64,000 nt of DNA, taken from the NCBI RefSeq assembly GCF_933775445.1, contig NC_065875.1:13405001-13469000 (forward strand), written 5' to 3'. Under the pieces are notes generated by a model. The model was not told the origin of the DNA. It was given only the letters and a program-made list of their open reading frames with translations, and made no database searches. Position numbers and translations under genes: made by a program. This document shows, piece after piece, positions 36,099 to 46,778 of this stretch (position 1 is the stretch's first letter; each line of letters begins with the position of its first letter). This stretch comes from Argentina anserina (taxonomy: Eukaryota; Streptophyta; Magnoliopsida; Rosales; Rosaceae).

Positions 36099-39000
36099 TA
36101 GGCCTCATCATTTAGCCCGCGGACCCGAAAAGCCCGCGGAGGCCCGCAAGCCCGACGGGCTTTTACCCGGCCCGGCCCGCGAGAAAGCCCGCCAAAGCCC
36201 GCTTCCGTGGGTAGAGGGCCGGGCTTAAATTAGAGGTGTGAAACCCGGCCCGGCCCGTGGGCCCGGCCCGCCAAAAGCCCGCAAGGCCCGTGAGGCCCGG
36301 CCCGCCAAAAGCCCGCAAGGCCCGGCCCGTAAAAGCCCGCCAAATAATAAAATATTATACATACATATTTTATTAGGTTTAGAATAAAACTATTGCATTA
36401 TGAAGCAACTATATTAAGGAAACTTCTTGGGATCGATCGACACCAGTAGATATGATCGGTATATATATTTAGCGACCCTGTAAAAATTTCATCCAATTCG
36501 GAACTCGTTTGACCGTCGGAATTTCCGGTAAACCGAAAACAACACTAATATATCATAAGTGAAGACCCATTACCAAAATGCGAACACCAAAAGTCGTTTG
36601 CATATCTGAAATCATCTAATTTTTGTCACCGATTGTGTGTGGTCGCACCAAGGAAACCAATTTGGAAAAGCCCCGGTCAAAGAGGATTTTAATATGTCAA
36701 AACGCCTTTTTCTTTGTTAACCGTAGGTACGGACGGTCAAACAATATCCAAAACGGACGAAATTTTTACGAGTTCCCTAAATATATATACCGATCACATC
36801 TACTGGTGTCGATCGACCATATTTTGAATTTGAGTTGTCGATCGCCGTAGTGTCCACTAATTTATTATAACCTTATATTAAGTTTATAATAAAACTATCA
36901 CATTATGAAGCGACTATATGAAGGAAACTTCTCGGAATCGATCGACACCATCCGATGTGATAAATATATATATTTAATGATCATTTTAAAATTTCATGCA
37001 ATTCGGACCTCGTTTAACCGTCGGAATTTCCGGTAAACTAAAAACAACACTAATATGCCCTAAGGGGGGACCAATTACCAAGATGCGAATGTGGAAATTT
37101 GTTTACATATTTGAAATCACCTAATTTTTGTTACCTATCATGCACGGTCGAACTGAAGAAATCTAGTTGGCAAATCCCCGGTCAATGAGGTTTAAATATG
37201 TCAAAACGCCTCTTTTTTAGTTGACCGTTGGTACGAACGGTCAAACCATGTCCAAAACGGACGAAATTTTTACGGGTTCCCTAAATATATATACCGATCA
37301 CATCTAATGGTGTCGATCGACCATATTTTGAATTTGAGTTGTCGATCGCCGAAGTGTCCACTAATGTATTATAACCTTATATTAGGTTTATAATAAAACT
37401 ATCACATTATGAAGCGACTATATGAAGGAAACTTCTCGGAATCGATCGACACCATCCGATGTGATCAATATATATATTTAATAATCATATTAAAATTTCA
37501 TGCAATTCGGACCTCGTTTAACCGTCGGAATTTCCGGTAAACCAAAACAACACTAATATGCCCTAAGGGGGGACCAATTACCAAGATGCGAATGTGGAAA
37601 TTTGTTTACATATTTGAAATCACCTAATTTTTGTTACCTATCGTGCGCGGTCGAACTGAAAAAATCTAGTTGGCAAATCGCCGGTCAATGAGGTTTAAAT
37701 ATGTCAAAACGCCTCTTTTTTAGTTGACTGGTTGTACGAACGGTCAAACCATGTCCAAAACGGACGAAATTTTTACGGGTTCCCTAAATATATATACCGA
37801 TCACATCTAATGGTATCGATCGACCATATTTTGAATTTGAGTTGTCGATCGCCGAAGTGTCCACTAATGTATTATAACCTTATATTAGGTTTATAATAAA
37901 ACTATCACATTATGAAGCGACTATATGAAGGAAACGTCTCGAAATCGATCGACACCATCCGATGTGATCAATATATATATTTAATGATCATTTTAAAATT
38001 TCATGTAATTCGGACCTCGTTTAACCGTCAGAATTTCCGGTAAACCAAAACAACACTAATATGCGCTAAGGGGGGACCAATTACCAAGATGCGAATGTGA
38101 AAATTTGTTTACATATTTGAAATCACCTAATTTTTGTTACCTATCGTGCGCGGTCGAACTGAAGAAATCTAGTTGGCAAATCCCCGGTCAATGAGGTTTA
38201 AATATGTCAAAACGCCTATTTTTTAGTTGACCGTTCGTACGAACGGTCAAACCATGTCCAAAACGAACGAAATTTTTACGGGTTCCCTAAATATATATAC
38301 CAATCACATCTACTGGTGTCGATCGACCATATTTTGAATTTGAGTTGTCGATCCCCGAAGTGTCCCCTAATGTATTATAACATTATATAGGTTTATAATA
38401 AAACTATCACATTATGAAGCGACTATATGAAGAAAACTTCTCGGAATCGATCGACACCATCCGATGTGATAAATATATATATTTAATGATCATTTTAAAA
38501 TTTCATGCAATTCGGACCTCGTTTAACCGTCGGAATTTCCGGTAAACCAAAAACAACACTAATATGCCCTAAGGGAGGACCAATTACCAAGATGCGAATG
38601 TGGAAATTTGTTTACATATTTGAAATCACCTAATTTTTGTTACCTATCGTGCGCGGTCGAATTGAAGAAATCTATTTGGTAAAGCCCCGGTCAATGAGAT
38701 TTTATTATGTGAAAACGCCATTTTTTGTTGTTAACCGAAAATTCCGACGGTTAAACGAGATCCGAATTGGATGAAATTTTTACACGGTCCCTAAATATAT
38801 ATATCGATCACATCTATTGGTGTCGATCGACAATATTTCGAAACTAGAATTTATTTGTGACTTTTATTTTAAAATGTTTTCTAACAATTCTTTTATTATT
38901 TCAAACCCTTAAATTAGAGTATTATATTGTTTTTCTAATAAAAGCCCGTAAGACCCGGCCCGTAAAAGCCCGCAAGGCCCGGCCCGGCCCGGCCCGCAAA

Positions 39001-39176
39001 AGCCCGCAAGGCCCGCCTTAGGTGGGCGGGCTTGGATCTTCGTATTTTTAAAAATACCCGGCCCGGCCCGGCCCGCCACTTATTTAAATTTATTAAGGCC
39101 CGGCCCGGCCCGGCCCGGTCCGGGCCCGTCACTCATGGGCCGGGCCGGGCCGAGCCCGGCCCGTTGACGAGCACTA
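36099..39176. mobile_element. Complete hAT-like element, 3078 bp, carrying five ~503-bp palindromic modules and no transposase
   Basis: A perfect 8-bp direct duplication CCTTAATG flanks it (36091-36098 and 39177-39184). The ends, TAGGCCTCATCA and TGACGAGCACTA, are imperfect inverted repeats; the truncated relative at 7651 has the cleaner form TAGGGCTCATCAACGGGC. The outer ~250 bp at each end are built of AAAGCCCGCAAGGCCCGGCCCG-type repeats, inverted between ends. The interior is a tandem array. No ORF of meaningful length exists, so mobilisation would need a transposase from elsewhere. Confidence 0.85.
36406..38920. repeat. Tandem array of five ~503-bp modules with inverted-repeat arms
   Basis: The landmark CGACTATATGAAGGAAACTT (or close variant) starts at 36406, 36911, 37415, 37918 and 38420, periods 505, 504, 503 and 502. 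Within each module one arm beginning CGATCGACACCATCCGATGT is matched in inverted orientation by an arm ending ACATCTAATGGTGTCGATCG about 400 bp later. The ~100-bp linker is itself palindromic around AACCTTATATTAGGTT. The first and last copies are more diverged than the central three. Confidence 0.9.
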
Positions 39177-39542
39177 CCTTAATGTATAGGTTGAAGATAG
39201 AATGTCTTTTCAGTCTCCAGTTTCTGGGTTTGCAAAATAGCATGGGTTGCACACAATAGACATTTTTCTCTTTGGCCCTGCATACCTTTTTTTTTTCAAG
39301 GTTTGCAGCTATGTAAACCCATGTGAAGTCATCTCCTGGGCTCATGATGAAGGTTTTGCTGAAACTTCAGGTAGATAAGGAAACTTCCAACCAAGCATCT
39401 AACTTTACCACTCCTCCAGAAGATTTAATGATACAATATCCAATAAACAATTAAAAAAACATTTCCAGTCCCACGAGTACAAAAGGCCAAAGGGTCGCAA
39501 CCAAAATCAGAACACATCTTCCTCCTCTAAACTTCACACACA
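39177..39542. other. Spacer between the hAT-like element and CDC73
   Basis: Contains the probable 3' UTR of the minus-strand CDC73 gene. No other feature seen. Confidence 0.5.
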
Positions 39543-40992
39543 TCAGGAATGTGACCGCGACCGGACAAACTCTTCTAGTCGATCCCACACCTCCAGTGCT
39601 GCAGCTCTATCTTGGTGTCTTTTATTCTTGCTAATCTACACATTCATAATAGTGATAAGAACAATGACACAATTTTACATACATTGATAATCCCAGCGAT
39701 AGCTAAAACCAGAGCCGCAAAGCAGCTCAAGAGAAGAGAATACTCACCGATATAATCTTCACATTCCACTGCTTCACAACCTTAGCTGACTCCACACTAT
39801 CATCTTCAAATCGCATGAAAAATCCCGTAACTGCAATGCAATCAACCACAGACAGATATAACAACAAGTTACATTATTGTACGCACAATAAACGATCTAA
39901 ACAACCAGACTACACCATTTTACTTAAGCCGAGAACAAAACTTGAACACTTACTCTTATTGAAAATCTCCACATGATCCTTAAAAGGCCAGTCCTTGAAC
40001 TGCCACTCCTTCCCCAACACGAAAACCGCCACCACCCTATCCCAATCCTCACTCTTCAACCCCGATGGCTTATCCCTAACCTCATAGGCCGTCACCACTC
40101 TATCCCTATCCCTACTGAACTTCTTCTGCACAGTCACACAGTCCGGCTTTGCCCCCTTCATCTGCTTCACCTTCACATCCGTCGGTATGTAAACCCCATC
40201 CTCCAGAAACTCCTTCACATTGTAAATCGTAATCAATGTCTGAAACGCACTCGGCACCAGAATAATCGGCACACCCTCCCCAATCTTCCCACCCTTCATC
40301 TTCGGCTTCGGCGTCGGATCATACCCCACTTCGTCGCCGTACCCCGCCATTCCCCGGTCGTCGGAGCCCATCAGCCTGCTCTTGGCCACCAGCCCGTCCT
40401 TCCTCTGCTGCGACTCGATCCTCTGCCGCTCCTCCTCCCTCTTCGTTGCAGCCGTCAGCACGCCGTAGAAGTTCCTCCCTCTGCACTCCAGCAGCTCCTC
40501 CCGGTCCTTGAGCGGCCGCTCGGCGGCGTAAATCAAGGACATGTAATCCACCGGCGCCGCCTCGGCTCGTCCTAAATCCAAATCAATCAGGCCGTTGTTG
40601 TTGTTCTCAGGGGTAGGAAGGTCGGTGTTGTTTTCGGGGAGGGGCAAATCGGGGAATTTGGGGTTTTGAGGGAGGACGAACTCGATGGAGTCGGAGGAGG
40701 AGATCCTGCCGGAGAGGTAGTCGAGGAGGGGCTTGCGATCGGGGAAAGTGACGGAGGGGATGCCGAGGGTGCGGGCGTTCTGGATGTACTCGGTGTGCTT
40801 GACGTGGTGGTTGTTGACGTAGTGGAGGAGGGTTTCGAGGGTGTAGAGATTGCCTTGCTTGGAGCGGTAGGCGGTCTCGGCGAAGCAAGGGAAGGAGTAG
40901 TCGGAGCCGAAGCGGAACTCGTCGTTGACGCGGACGATCTTGTCGAGCTCGCCGCGGATTGTGAAGTCGCGGAGGGCGGAGAGAGGGTCCAT
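39543..40992 (-). CDS. CDC73: CDC73 / parafibromin homologue, Paf1 complex subunit (PHP)
   Basis: Minus-strand exons 40992-39954, 39830-39748 and 39635-39543 give 404 residues (Arabidopsis CDC73 has 415). Exon 1 holds the N-terminal CDC73 domain (MDPLSALRDFTIRGELDKI, ETLLHYVNNHHVKHTEYI) and the linker with a Glu/Arg-rich segment. It continues into the C-terminal Ras-like domain (IILVPSAFQTLITIYNVKEF, DRDRVVTAYEVRDKPSGL). Exons 2 and 3 supply GFFMRFEDDSVESAKVVKQW and NKRHQDRAAALEVWDRLEEF, ending SRSHS. All junctions are GT/AG. CDC73 binds elongating RNA polymerase II with the Paf1 complex and promotes H3K4 and H3K36 methylation, for example at the FLC floral repressor. The protein appears complete. 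Exon 1 is unusually rich in C on the third position relative to its neighbours. Confidence 0.96.
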
Positions 40993-41706
40993 CTTTTGTT
41001 TGAGAGCTGCTCTGTAGTGTTTGACGGTGGCGTCGGTCGTCGCTATAATTGAAGGGGGAAAACAGAAGAAAGAAAGGGGTAAATTTCTACGACTTCCAAA
41101 GTATTTTGTTTTTTAAACAAAACAAAAAAAATTGGAACAAAACAGATCTTTCCCGACTGACTGATCCACAAAATATTGGCCCAATGTCCTCTTGCTCCCT
41201 AAAAACATTTTACTAATTTCTAAATTTTTTCGAGTTCAGGTTATAAGAATCATAACTGTATTTTTTACGGTGAATAAAATTAGTGCTTGTATATTTTTTA
41301 CTAGTAGTATTATTTGGCCCCAAATCACAAGCAATACCAGAATATATGTAAAACAGAACTTGTTATTACTATATGTTTCTGAAAGTAGAACTAAATATAT
41401 ATATCGATGAAATATTGAAATCGAGTTATAAATATTGGAATCGACATACCTTTGAACACATTATAATCATATAGTGCATCAAATTTGACAATCCGAGAAA
41501 GAGGACTGATTTATCATCATTATTCGATCTACTTATGCACAAGTTATTTTTGGATAATAACATCCTCCTCAAGCCAGTTTGATGCCTGGTTGTTGGCCGC
41601 CCTAGAGGTGGCTCGGTATAATTTTCATTTTCTTTAAAAAAAAAAAAAGAAACTTTGGATAGTAACATTATTAATTTAATTATTTTCATATATTTTGAGT
41701 TTTTAT
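40993..41706. other. Upstream region of CDC73
   Basis: Promoter and 5' UTR of CDC73 probably lie at 40993-41300. AT-rich; nothing else recognised. Confidence 0.5.
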
Positions 41707-42448
41707 CTACATAGCACGGAAGCTTGGTTGGACGACCGATTCCCGCTTCAGAAGCGGAAGCGGGAGCGGAAGCGCGACGGAAGCGCGATTCCGAAAAAGG
41801 TGGGTTTGGAAGCGCGGCGGAAGCGTTGGCTTCCAAATTGGAAGCGCGACGGAAGCGTTGGCTTCCAAATTGGAAGCGCGGCGGAAGCGTTGACTTCCAA
41901 ATTGGAAGGGTGATTCCTTTTCTACCTCTATTTCATCAATCAATGTCTTGAGACTCTTCTTGTCGTCTCATCTTCTTATTTATTTCGTTAAGCGGTTAAA
42001 GATGAATAACATCAATCAATCTAATATGTGTCAGAAATATGGGGAAGAGATATCAGGAAAATCTAGATGAGAGAGAGATATATGAGAGAGAGACAGAGGG
42101 AAGACGAACATTTTTTTTATCAATTTCATCTAGTGATGTCTCTTTGACTTGCACGTGCCCAACACCTTCACACTATGTTGTACATTCTTTTGTTTGAATT
42201 TTGAAATGAAGCTTTAATAATGCTATAATCAAAGATAATCATGGGTTAGAAAATAAGTCATTAATAGTTATTTAATTATTTTAATACTAGATAAAATAAT
42301 TAAAATATAAAATATAAAAATATAATATATATATATTATTCCGACGCTTCCAAAACGCACCCCATTCCTCAATTTTTGGAAAAAAAACGCTTCCGCGTTT
42401 TCAAACGCTTCGCTTCCGCGTACCCGCATCCGATTCCATGCAGCCTAG
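41707..42448. mobile_element. Non-autonomous hAT element, 742 bp, with 8-bp target duplication
   Basis: The 8-bp duplication GTTTTTAT flanks it at 41699-41706 and 42449-42456. Terminal sequences CTACATAGCACGGAAGC and GATTCCATGCAGCCTAG are imperfect inverted repeats. The subterminal DNA consists of GGAAGCG words at the left and CGCTTCC words at the right. No transposase ORF; the open frames at 41695-41951 only reflect the repeats. Confidence 0.85.
41807..41905. repeat. 32-bp tandem repeats inside the hAT element
   Basis: About three copies of a 32-bp unit containing GAAGCGTTGGCTTCCAAATT, which is itself partly palindromic (GGAAGC and GCTTCC). Confidence 0.85.
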
Positions 42449-43632
42449 GTTTTTATAGAAACATTAGCTCATAGTGTTTTGGAAACCGGCTCCGGTGCCT
42501 GCTAGCAGAAAATATAGTAACAAGATAATATCCTATTACATATCAAATAGTATGATAACCCAATTATATATGTCTTCTGCATAGATGATGATGACGACGA
42601 CGACGAAGACGAGCAGACTAGCTTAGCAGTAGCCAGTAGACTGAATAGAGCTTACAAAAATGAAAGGAGACTTGTTTTTGCGTGAGGATGAAGAGAAACA
42701 TGTGGACCGATCGTATTATATTTTACGTTAGATTGTTAGGTCTAGCAGCACTAAAGTTTTTCTTCTAATATTTTAGGGTAGTCAGTAGTGACGGACCAAA
42801 GTCCCCAACATATCAATTGGGCCTTTATGAGAAAGAAATAGTTCAGGGGAGCCTTTTGTAGCAGAAAAGAGGAGCTTAACCGCTTAAGTAAATCAAGGTT
42901 AAGCATAAGATCATCTTCCCACACCAATATAATGGCTGAATGGCATTGCTACGAGGGCTGAAGATTATGGTTATTGATAGTTGATACAAACGTACAATTA
43001 AATTGATAACATTTTTTTTATCAGAAAAATTTCTTTCATAAACGAAGATGCAACTTATTCGAACCAAGATGATCTAATAGCAATCAGATCATAAAATTCT
43101 AAGGTTTTCACTCGAAAACTAAGATGACACAAGAAAGAAAAAAACACGACCAACACAACAAACAAAGAAAATGACACGGAGAGTATAGTTCAGTACAGAT
43201 GCAAAACCCCGACCATAATCCCGGACACACGACCGATAATAGAGCCAGTCAAAAGTTGAACATTTGCGCCGAAACTTTTGACAGATCAGATGAGCAAGAC
43301 CCAACTAGCTCAAAGGACGACAACAATAAGCTGCAACAACCGATGAGTAAGTCGGAAGCGCAGGAGAAAATCTCTGAGTCGCAACGAACTCCGACCAATA
43401 GAGGACATTATTGAACCGGAAAACAAAACTATTCAAACTGGAATCAAAAGAGAAGCAGCAGCCCCTAGAAGCTAACAAAGCTTCCAGGTCTAGATCCAAT
43501 CGTAGAGCAACAGAGACCCGAGTTCTGAAAACATGCCGAGTACGTCATACAGGAAAAAAAAACAGTTAGTTTACAAGACAAGGATCCGGCCAAAATGCTT
43601 TATTCATCTAAATGCGTACCAGAACAGAGCAA
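42449..43632. other. Intergenic; left arm of the GNAT-locus duplication
   Basis: No gene. From about 42950 the sequence resembles that at about 58860 onward (GATTATxGTTATTGATAGTTGATAC), marking the start of a duplicated segment that includes the acetyltransferase. Confidence 0.6.
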
Positions 43633-44169
43633 TCAATTTTCACATTCGGTGGATAGAATACTGTAAATCACATCATCTACAGTCCTTCCTTTCAAAATTG
43701 AATGCTTTCTCAAAACACCTTCCCTTTGAAATCCAGCCTTCTCCAAAACCCTTTGTGATCCCACATTGTCCACCTCAACGAGACCTTCCAGTCTCTCCAA
43801 ATGTGGCCACTCCTTGAAAATAGTATCAACGACCATCTTCACTGCCCTTGTAACAATCCCTTTGCCCCATAATTTGGACTCCAATGAATAGCCGATTTCA
43901 GCTCGACACCGATCATTACCTGAATTCGGGTTCACTAGAATGCAACCGACTGGCTTGCCATCAAGACAAATTGCCCTAAACCAGGGGTGAGGGAGGATCT
44001 TTTCCTTGATGTCGTTGAGCCCCTCTTCTTTGCTAGCATAAGGCTCCCAAGTGCAGAAACGAGCCACTTTCTCATCTGTGACCCAAACCATGAAATCATC
44101 AATGTCAGAAAGAACCAACAGCCTAAGGCTGATTCTGGACGACTCGTCGCTACCACAACTTCCCTCCAT
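43633..44169 (-). CDS. GNAT-family N-acetyltransferase (RimJ/RimL-like)
   Basis: Intronless ORF of 178 residues. It opens with the ISLRLLVLSDIDDFMVW strand-helix start common to the RimJ/RimL-type acetyltransferases. The acetyl-CoA-binding region follows (RAEIGYSLESKLWGKGIVTR), where the usual Q/RxxGxG loop appears as LWGKGI. The family hallmark NVGSQRVLEKAGFQREGVLR then leads into the C-terminal strand (GRTVDDVIYSIL). Such proteins transfer an acetyl group from acetyl-CoA to amines or protein N-termini; the substrate here is unknown. A degraded copy lies at 59010-59971 in the same orientation. This copy has no disabling mutation. Confidence 0.9.
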   Translation of the reverse strand: MEGSCGSDESSRISLRLLVLSDIDDFMVWVTDEKVARFCTWEPYASKEEGLNDIKEKILPHPWFRAICLDGKPVGCILVNPNSGNDRCRAEIGYSLESKLWGKGIVTRAVKMVVDTIFKEWPHLERLEGLVEVDNVGSQRVLEKAGFQREGVLRKHSILKGRTVDDVIYSILSTECEN

Positions 44170-44560
44170 GTATGATTATCACATTGATTGATTAGAATTC
44201 TAAGCCTTTCTAACTGGTAATCCAAATTGAGAAACGTAAACTGATTATATATGTGTTTCCATATGCAGCTAGAGAAGACTGAGAGCATAAGAAATTAATT
44301 GCCAAGAAATGGGGTGTTTGAAAGTGACGGAGTAGAGTGACGTTGGTATAGTTGCCTTGGTCGATTACTTGATGTAGTCAGCAAGAAAAAATTATATACG
44401 GCTAACACTAGGCCGCTTCCTTGGTTCTCTGTTGAAAAAGACATGCATTTACATATAACGAATCCAAAATCTATGATGCGGACTACGATATATTAATATA
44501 GTTTGACAGTCACCATCCAATGCCAAAGCCTCGAAGCTATCACACCATGCTTCTATTAAT
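44170..44560. other. Upstream region of the GNAT gene
   Basis: Non-coding; aligns with 59972-60360 upstream of the pseudogene copy (shared CTTCCTTGGTTCTCTGTTGA). Confidence 0.6.
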
Positions 44561-44933
44561 ACCTCCTAAAATGGTACTTAAACTTCCATTATTTTCTTAA
44601 ATAATTTTGGCTTATTCAATGCATACAAAATTATCAAAAAAATAATTCTTAACTTATCTATTTTAAATTACATATGTAAATAATTATCATTTATATTTAT
44701 TGATAGAAAGTCTTAAAATGGGATATCAAATTGTATAAAAAGATTTAATTGATTACCTTCTTTTTTGATAAACATCATAAGTCAAAAATTAAATATAGAT
44801 GATTAATGTAAATGATTTAATGTATAAACTATGAGTCATAAACTTACATTTGAGTCAAAGAATAAAATTCGTTCATTAGAGGTTAGAATAGTTCATATAC
44901 GTTGATGTTAATTCTTGGTGAGTTGCATATATA

Positions 44934-45335
44934 CAGTCTCTATCCAGAGTGAAGCTTCACTCTGAAATTACAGAGTGAAGTTTCAATTTTGACACACTTT
45001 TCGGTCAAATATTTTCATCATAAGTGATTCAATATTTAGGTATGATATTCAAGATCATATGTACAAAATTTCATCTAATTCGGACATCGTTAAGGTATTG
45101 AAATTAGATTAAATCAATGAATGAATAAAAATTGTTCAACGTGAACCGTTCGTGTATATCTCAATTTTGAAAGCTCAAACCATTATCAAATTGGATGAAA
45201 CTTTGTAGAGATGATCTTGAATAACATACCTAAATATTGAATAGCTTATGGTGAAAAATTTTGACCGAAAAGTGTGCCAAAATTGAAACTTCACTCTGTA
45301 ATTTCAGAGTGAAACTTCACTCTGGATAGAGACTG
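44934..45335. mobile_element. MITE, 402 bp, long terminal inverted repeats (copy 1)
   Basis: The ends are CAGTCTCTATCCAGAGTG and its exact inverse, flanked by TA. The inverted similarity continues inward through TTTCAATTTTG and CACACTTTTCGGT, so each half can pair with the other. No coding capacity. Confidence 0.85.
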
Positions 45336-45351
45336 TATATATATATATATA

Positions 45352-45751
45352 TAGTCCATATCCAGAGTGAAGCTTTATTCTGAAATTACAGAGTGAAGTT
45401 CCAATTTTGACACACTTTTCGGTAAAAAATTTTAACCATAAGCGATTCAATATTTAGGTATGTTATTCAAGATCATCTCTACAAAGTTTCATCTAATTTG
45501 ACAATGGTTTGAGCTTTCAAAATTGAGATTTACACGAACGGTTCATATTGAACATTTTTACTTCATTCATTGATTTAATCTAATTTAAATACCTTAGCGA
45601 TGTCCGAATTAGATGAAATTTTGTAGAGATGATCTTGAATAACATACCTAAATATTGAATCACTTATGATTAAATTTTTTTACCGAAAAGTGTGTCAAAA
45701 TTGGAACTTCACTCTGTAATTTCAAAGTGAAGCTTCACTCTGGATAGGGAC

Positions 45752-45753
<2 letters not shown>
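45352..45753. mobile_element. MITE, about 402 bp (copy 2), adjacent to copy 1
   Basis: The same family, separated from copy 1 by about 16 bp of TA repeats. Ends are TAGTCCATATCCAGAGTG and CACTCTGGATAGGGACTG. Because each copy is itself nearly palindromic, relative orientation is hard to assign. Confidence 0.8.
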
Positions 45754-45787
<34 letters not shown>

Positions 45788-46081
45788 TGAATGAAAAAAT
45801 TAGTCTACCAATTTTATTGTGAATTTAGAAAACAAGTGGACAAGTGAATTAATTTGAGAAGATAGTTTATGTGATTATTATACATTTTCTGAGTGGTATT
45901 TAATAAATGAATTTGAAGTAGAGTAAGAAAGAAAATAATTGATAGTAGTTTGATTTAATATACCAAATTAGATATTAGGCATTTTAGGAAAACTATGGAG
46001 GTTTAAATATCATTTTAGGTATTTATAAAAGTAAAATAGAAGTCCACTGAGTAAGGAGGTCTAAATACCGTTTTTAGATGT

Positions 46082-46553
46082 TTGAATATAAACTCCCTAC
46101 TTTCTTTTGTCATTAAAGAAAAAAATATTTGAAGCGAGGGTAGCTAGGAATGACTGAAGAAAAATAGGAAGCAAAGCTTTAGTCAAAGCTAGTTAAGATC
46201 AATATTGCTCATTCCGTTTGTATCAACATCCTAGCCTCTTCCTCTCAAGTCATATCCTCCTTAAGTTCTAGCTCCTAAAACATTTACAGGCCATAAACAC
46301 AAACACATTCTTCTAGCCTAGCACAGCTCAGAACTTCAGCACCAAACTCTTATAGTAGTTACCAAAGCCACAAAAACAAAATTGAAAATTTTCTCACATC
46401 CCCAATGGAATTATAGAGCCTGATTGTATGAGAGTTGTTACTTAGGTTCGACAACTTTTAACATAGCAATTATATATTGGTTATAGAGCGTTTTCACAAT
46501 GTATTGTATTTATTTGGCAGAAGTGAATGTATCATGAATAAGAACAAAGATAA
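46082..46553. other. Right arm of the GNAT-locus duplication and spacer
   Basis: GGTAGCTAGGAATGA, then TATCAACATCCT and CTTCCTCTCAAGTCATAT match 60450-60560. No gene. Confidence 0.65.
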
Positions 46554-46735
46554 TGTTGGCATGACTTGCGGAAGTGGCGTGATTTGCGGAAGTGGCATGA
46601 TTTGCGGAAGAAAACACGGAGAGCAAATCACGTCCGTAGTTAGTAGGATTTGTCTTATTTGATTGATTAGGCTATATATATAGTTGTTATGTGTAATCAG
46701 TTTGTAATTAAGAGAGAAGGATATAACATTTGATT
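46554..46735 (+). repeat. 5' LTR of the copia element (182 bp)
   Basis: Starts TGTTGGCATGACTTGCGG and ends AACATTTGATT, immediately before the primer binding site. Near its start it has three near-identical 18-bp units of the form (C)(A/G)TGA(C/T)TTGCGGAAGTGG. A TATATATATAG segment lies about 60 bp before the end. Confidence 0.93.
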
Positions 46736-46749
46736 TGGTATCGGAGCTG
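46736..46749 (+). other. Primer binding site (initiator tRNA-Met type)
   Basis: TGGTATCGGAGCTG directly follows the LTR. It is the copia primer site TGGTATCAGAGC with one change (A to G). Confidence 0.85.
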
Positions 46750-46778
46750 AGTCTCTGTTATTTTTCTGGGATTTTGTC

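Larger units (their letters stand above)
44561..46081. mobile_element. Insertion of about 1.5 kb with imperfect terminal inverted repeats, absent from the duplicate locus
   Basis: The left end ACCTCCTAAAATGGTACTTA and the right end TAAATACCGTTTTTAGATGT are imperfect inverted repeats of about 27 bp. The related locus at about 60380 lacks the block, which defines it as an insertion or an unrelated replacement. It contains two adjacent MITEs. No clean target duplication was found and the superfamily is unknown. Confidence 0.45.

Noticed and set aside
36406..38920. CRISPR-like regular spacing
   Set aside because: Units are about 503 bp with no short repeat/spacer pattern, and the genome is eukaryotic.
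38935..39259. ORFs rich in Gly/Arg/Pro
   Set aside because: Translation of the GC-rich subterminal repeats of the 3.08-kb hAT-like element.
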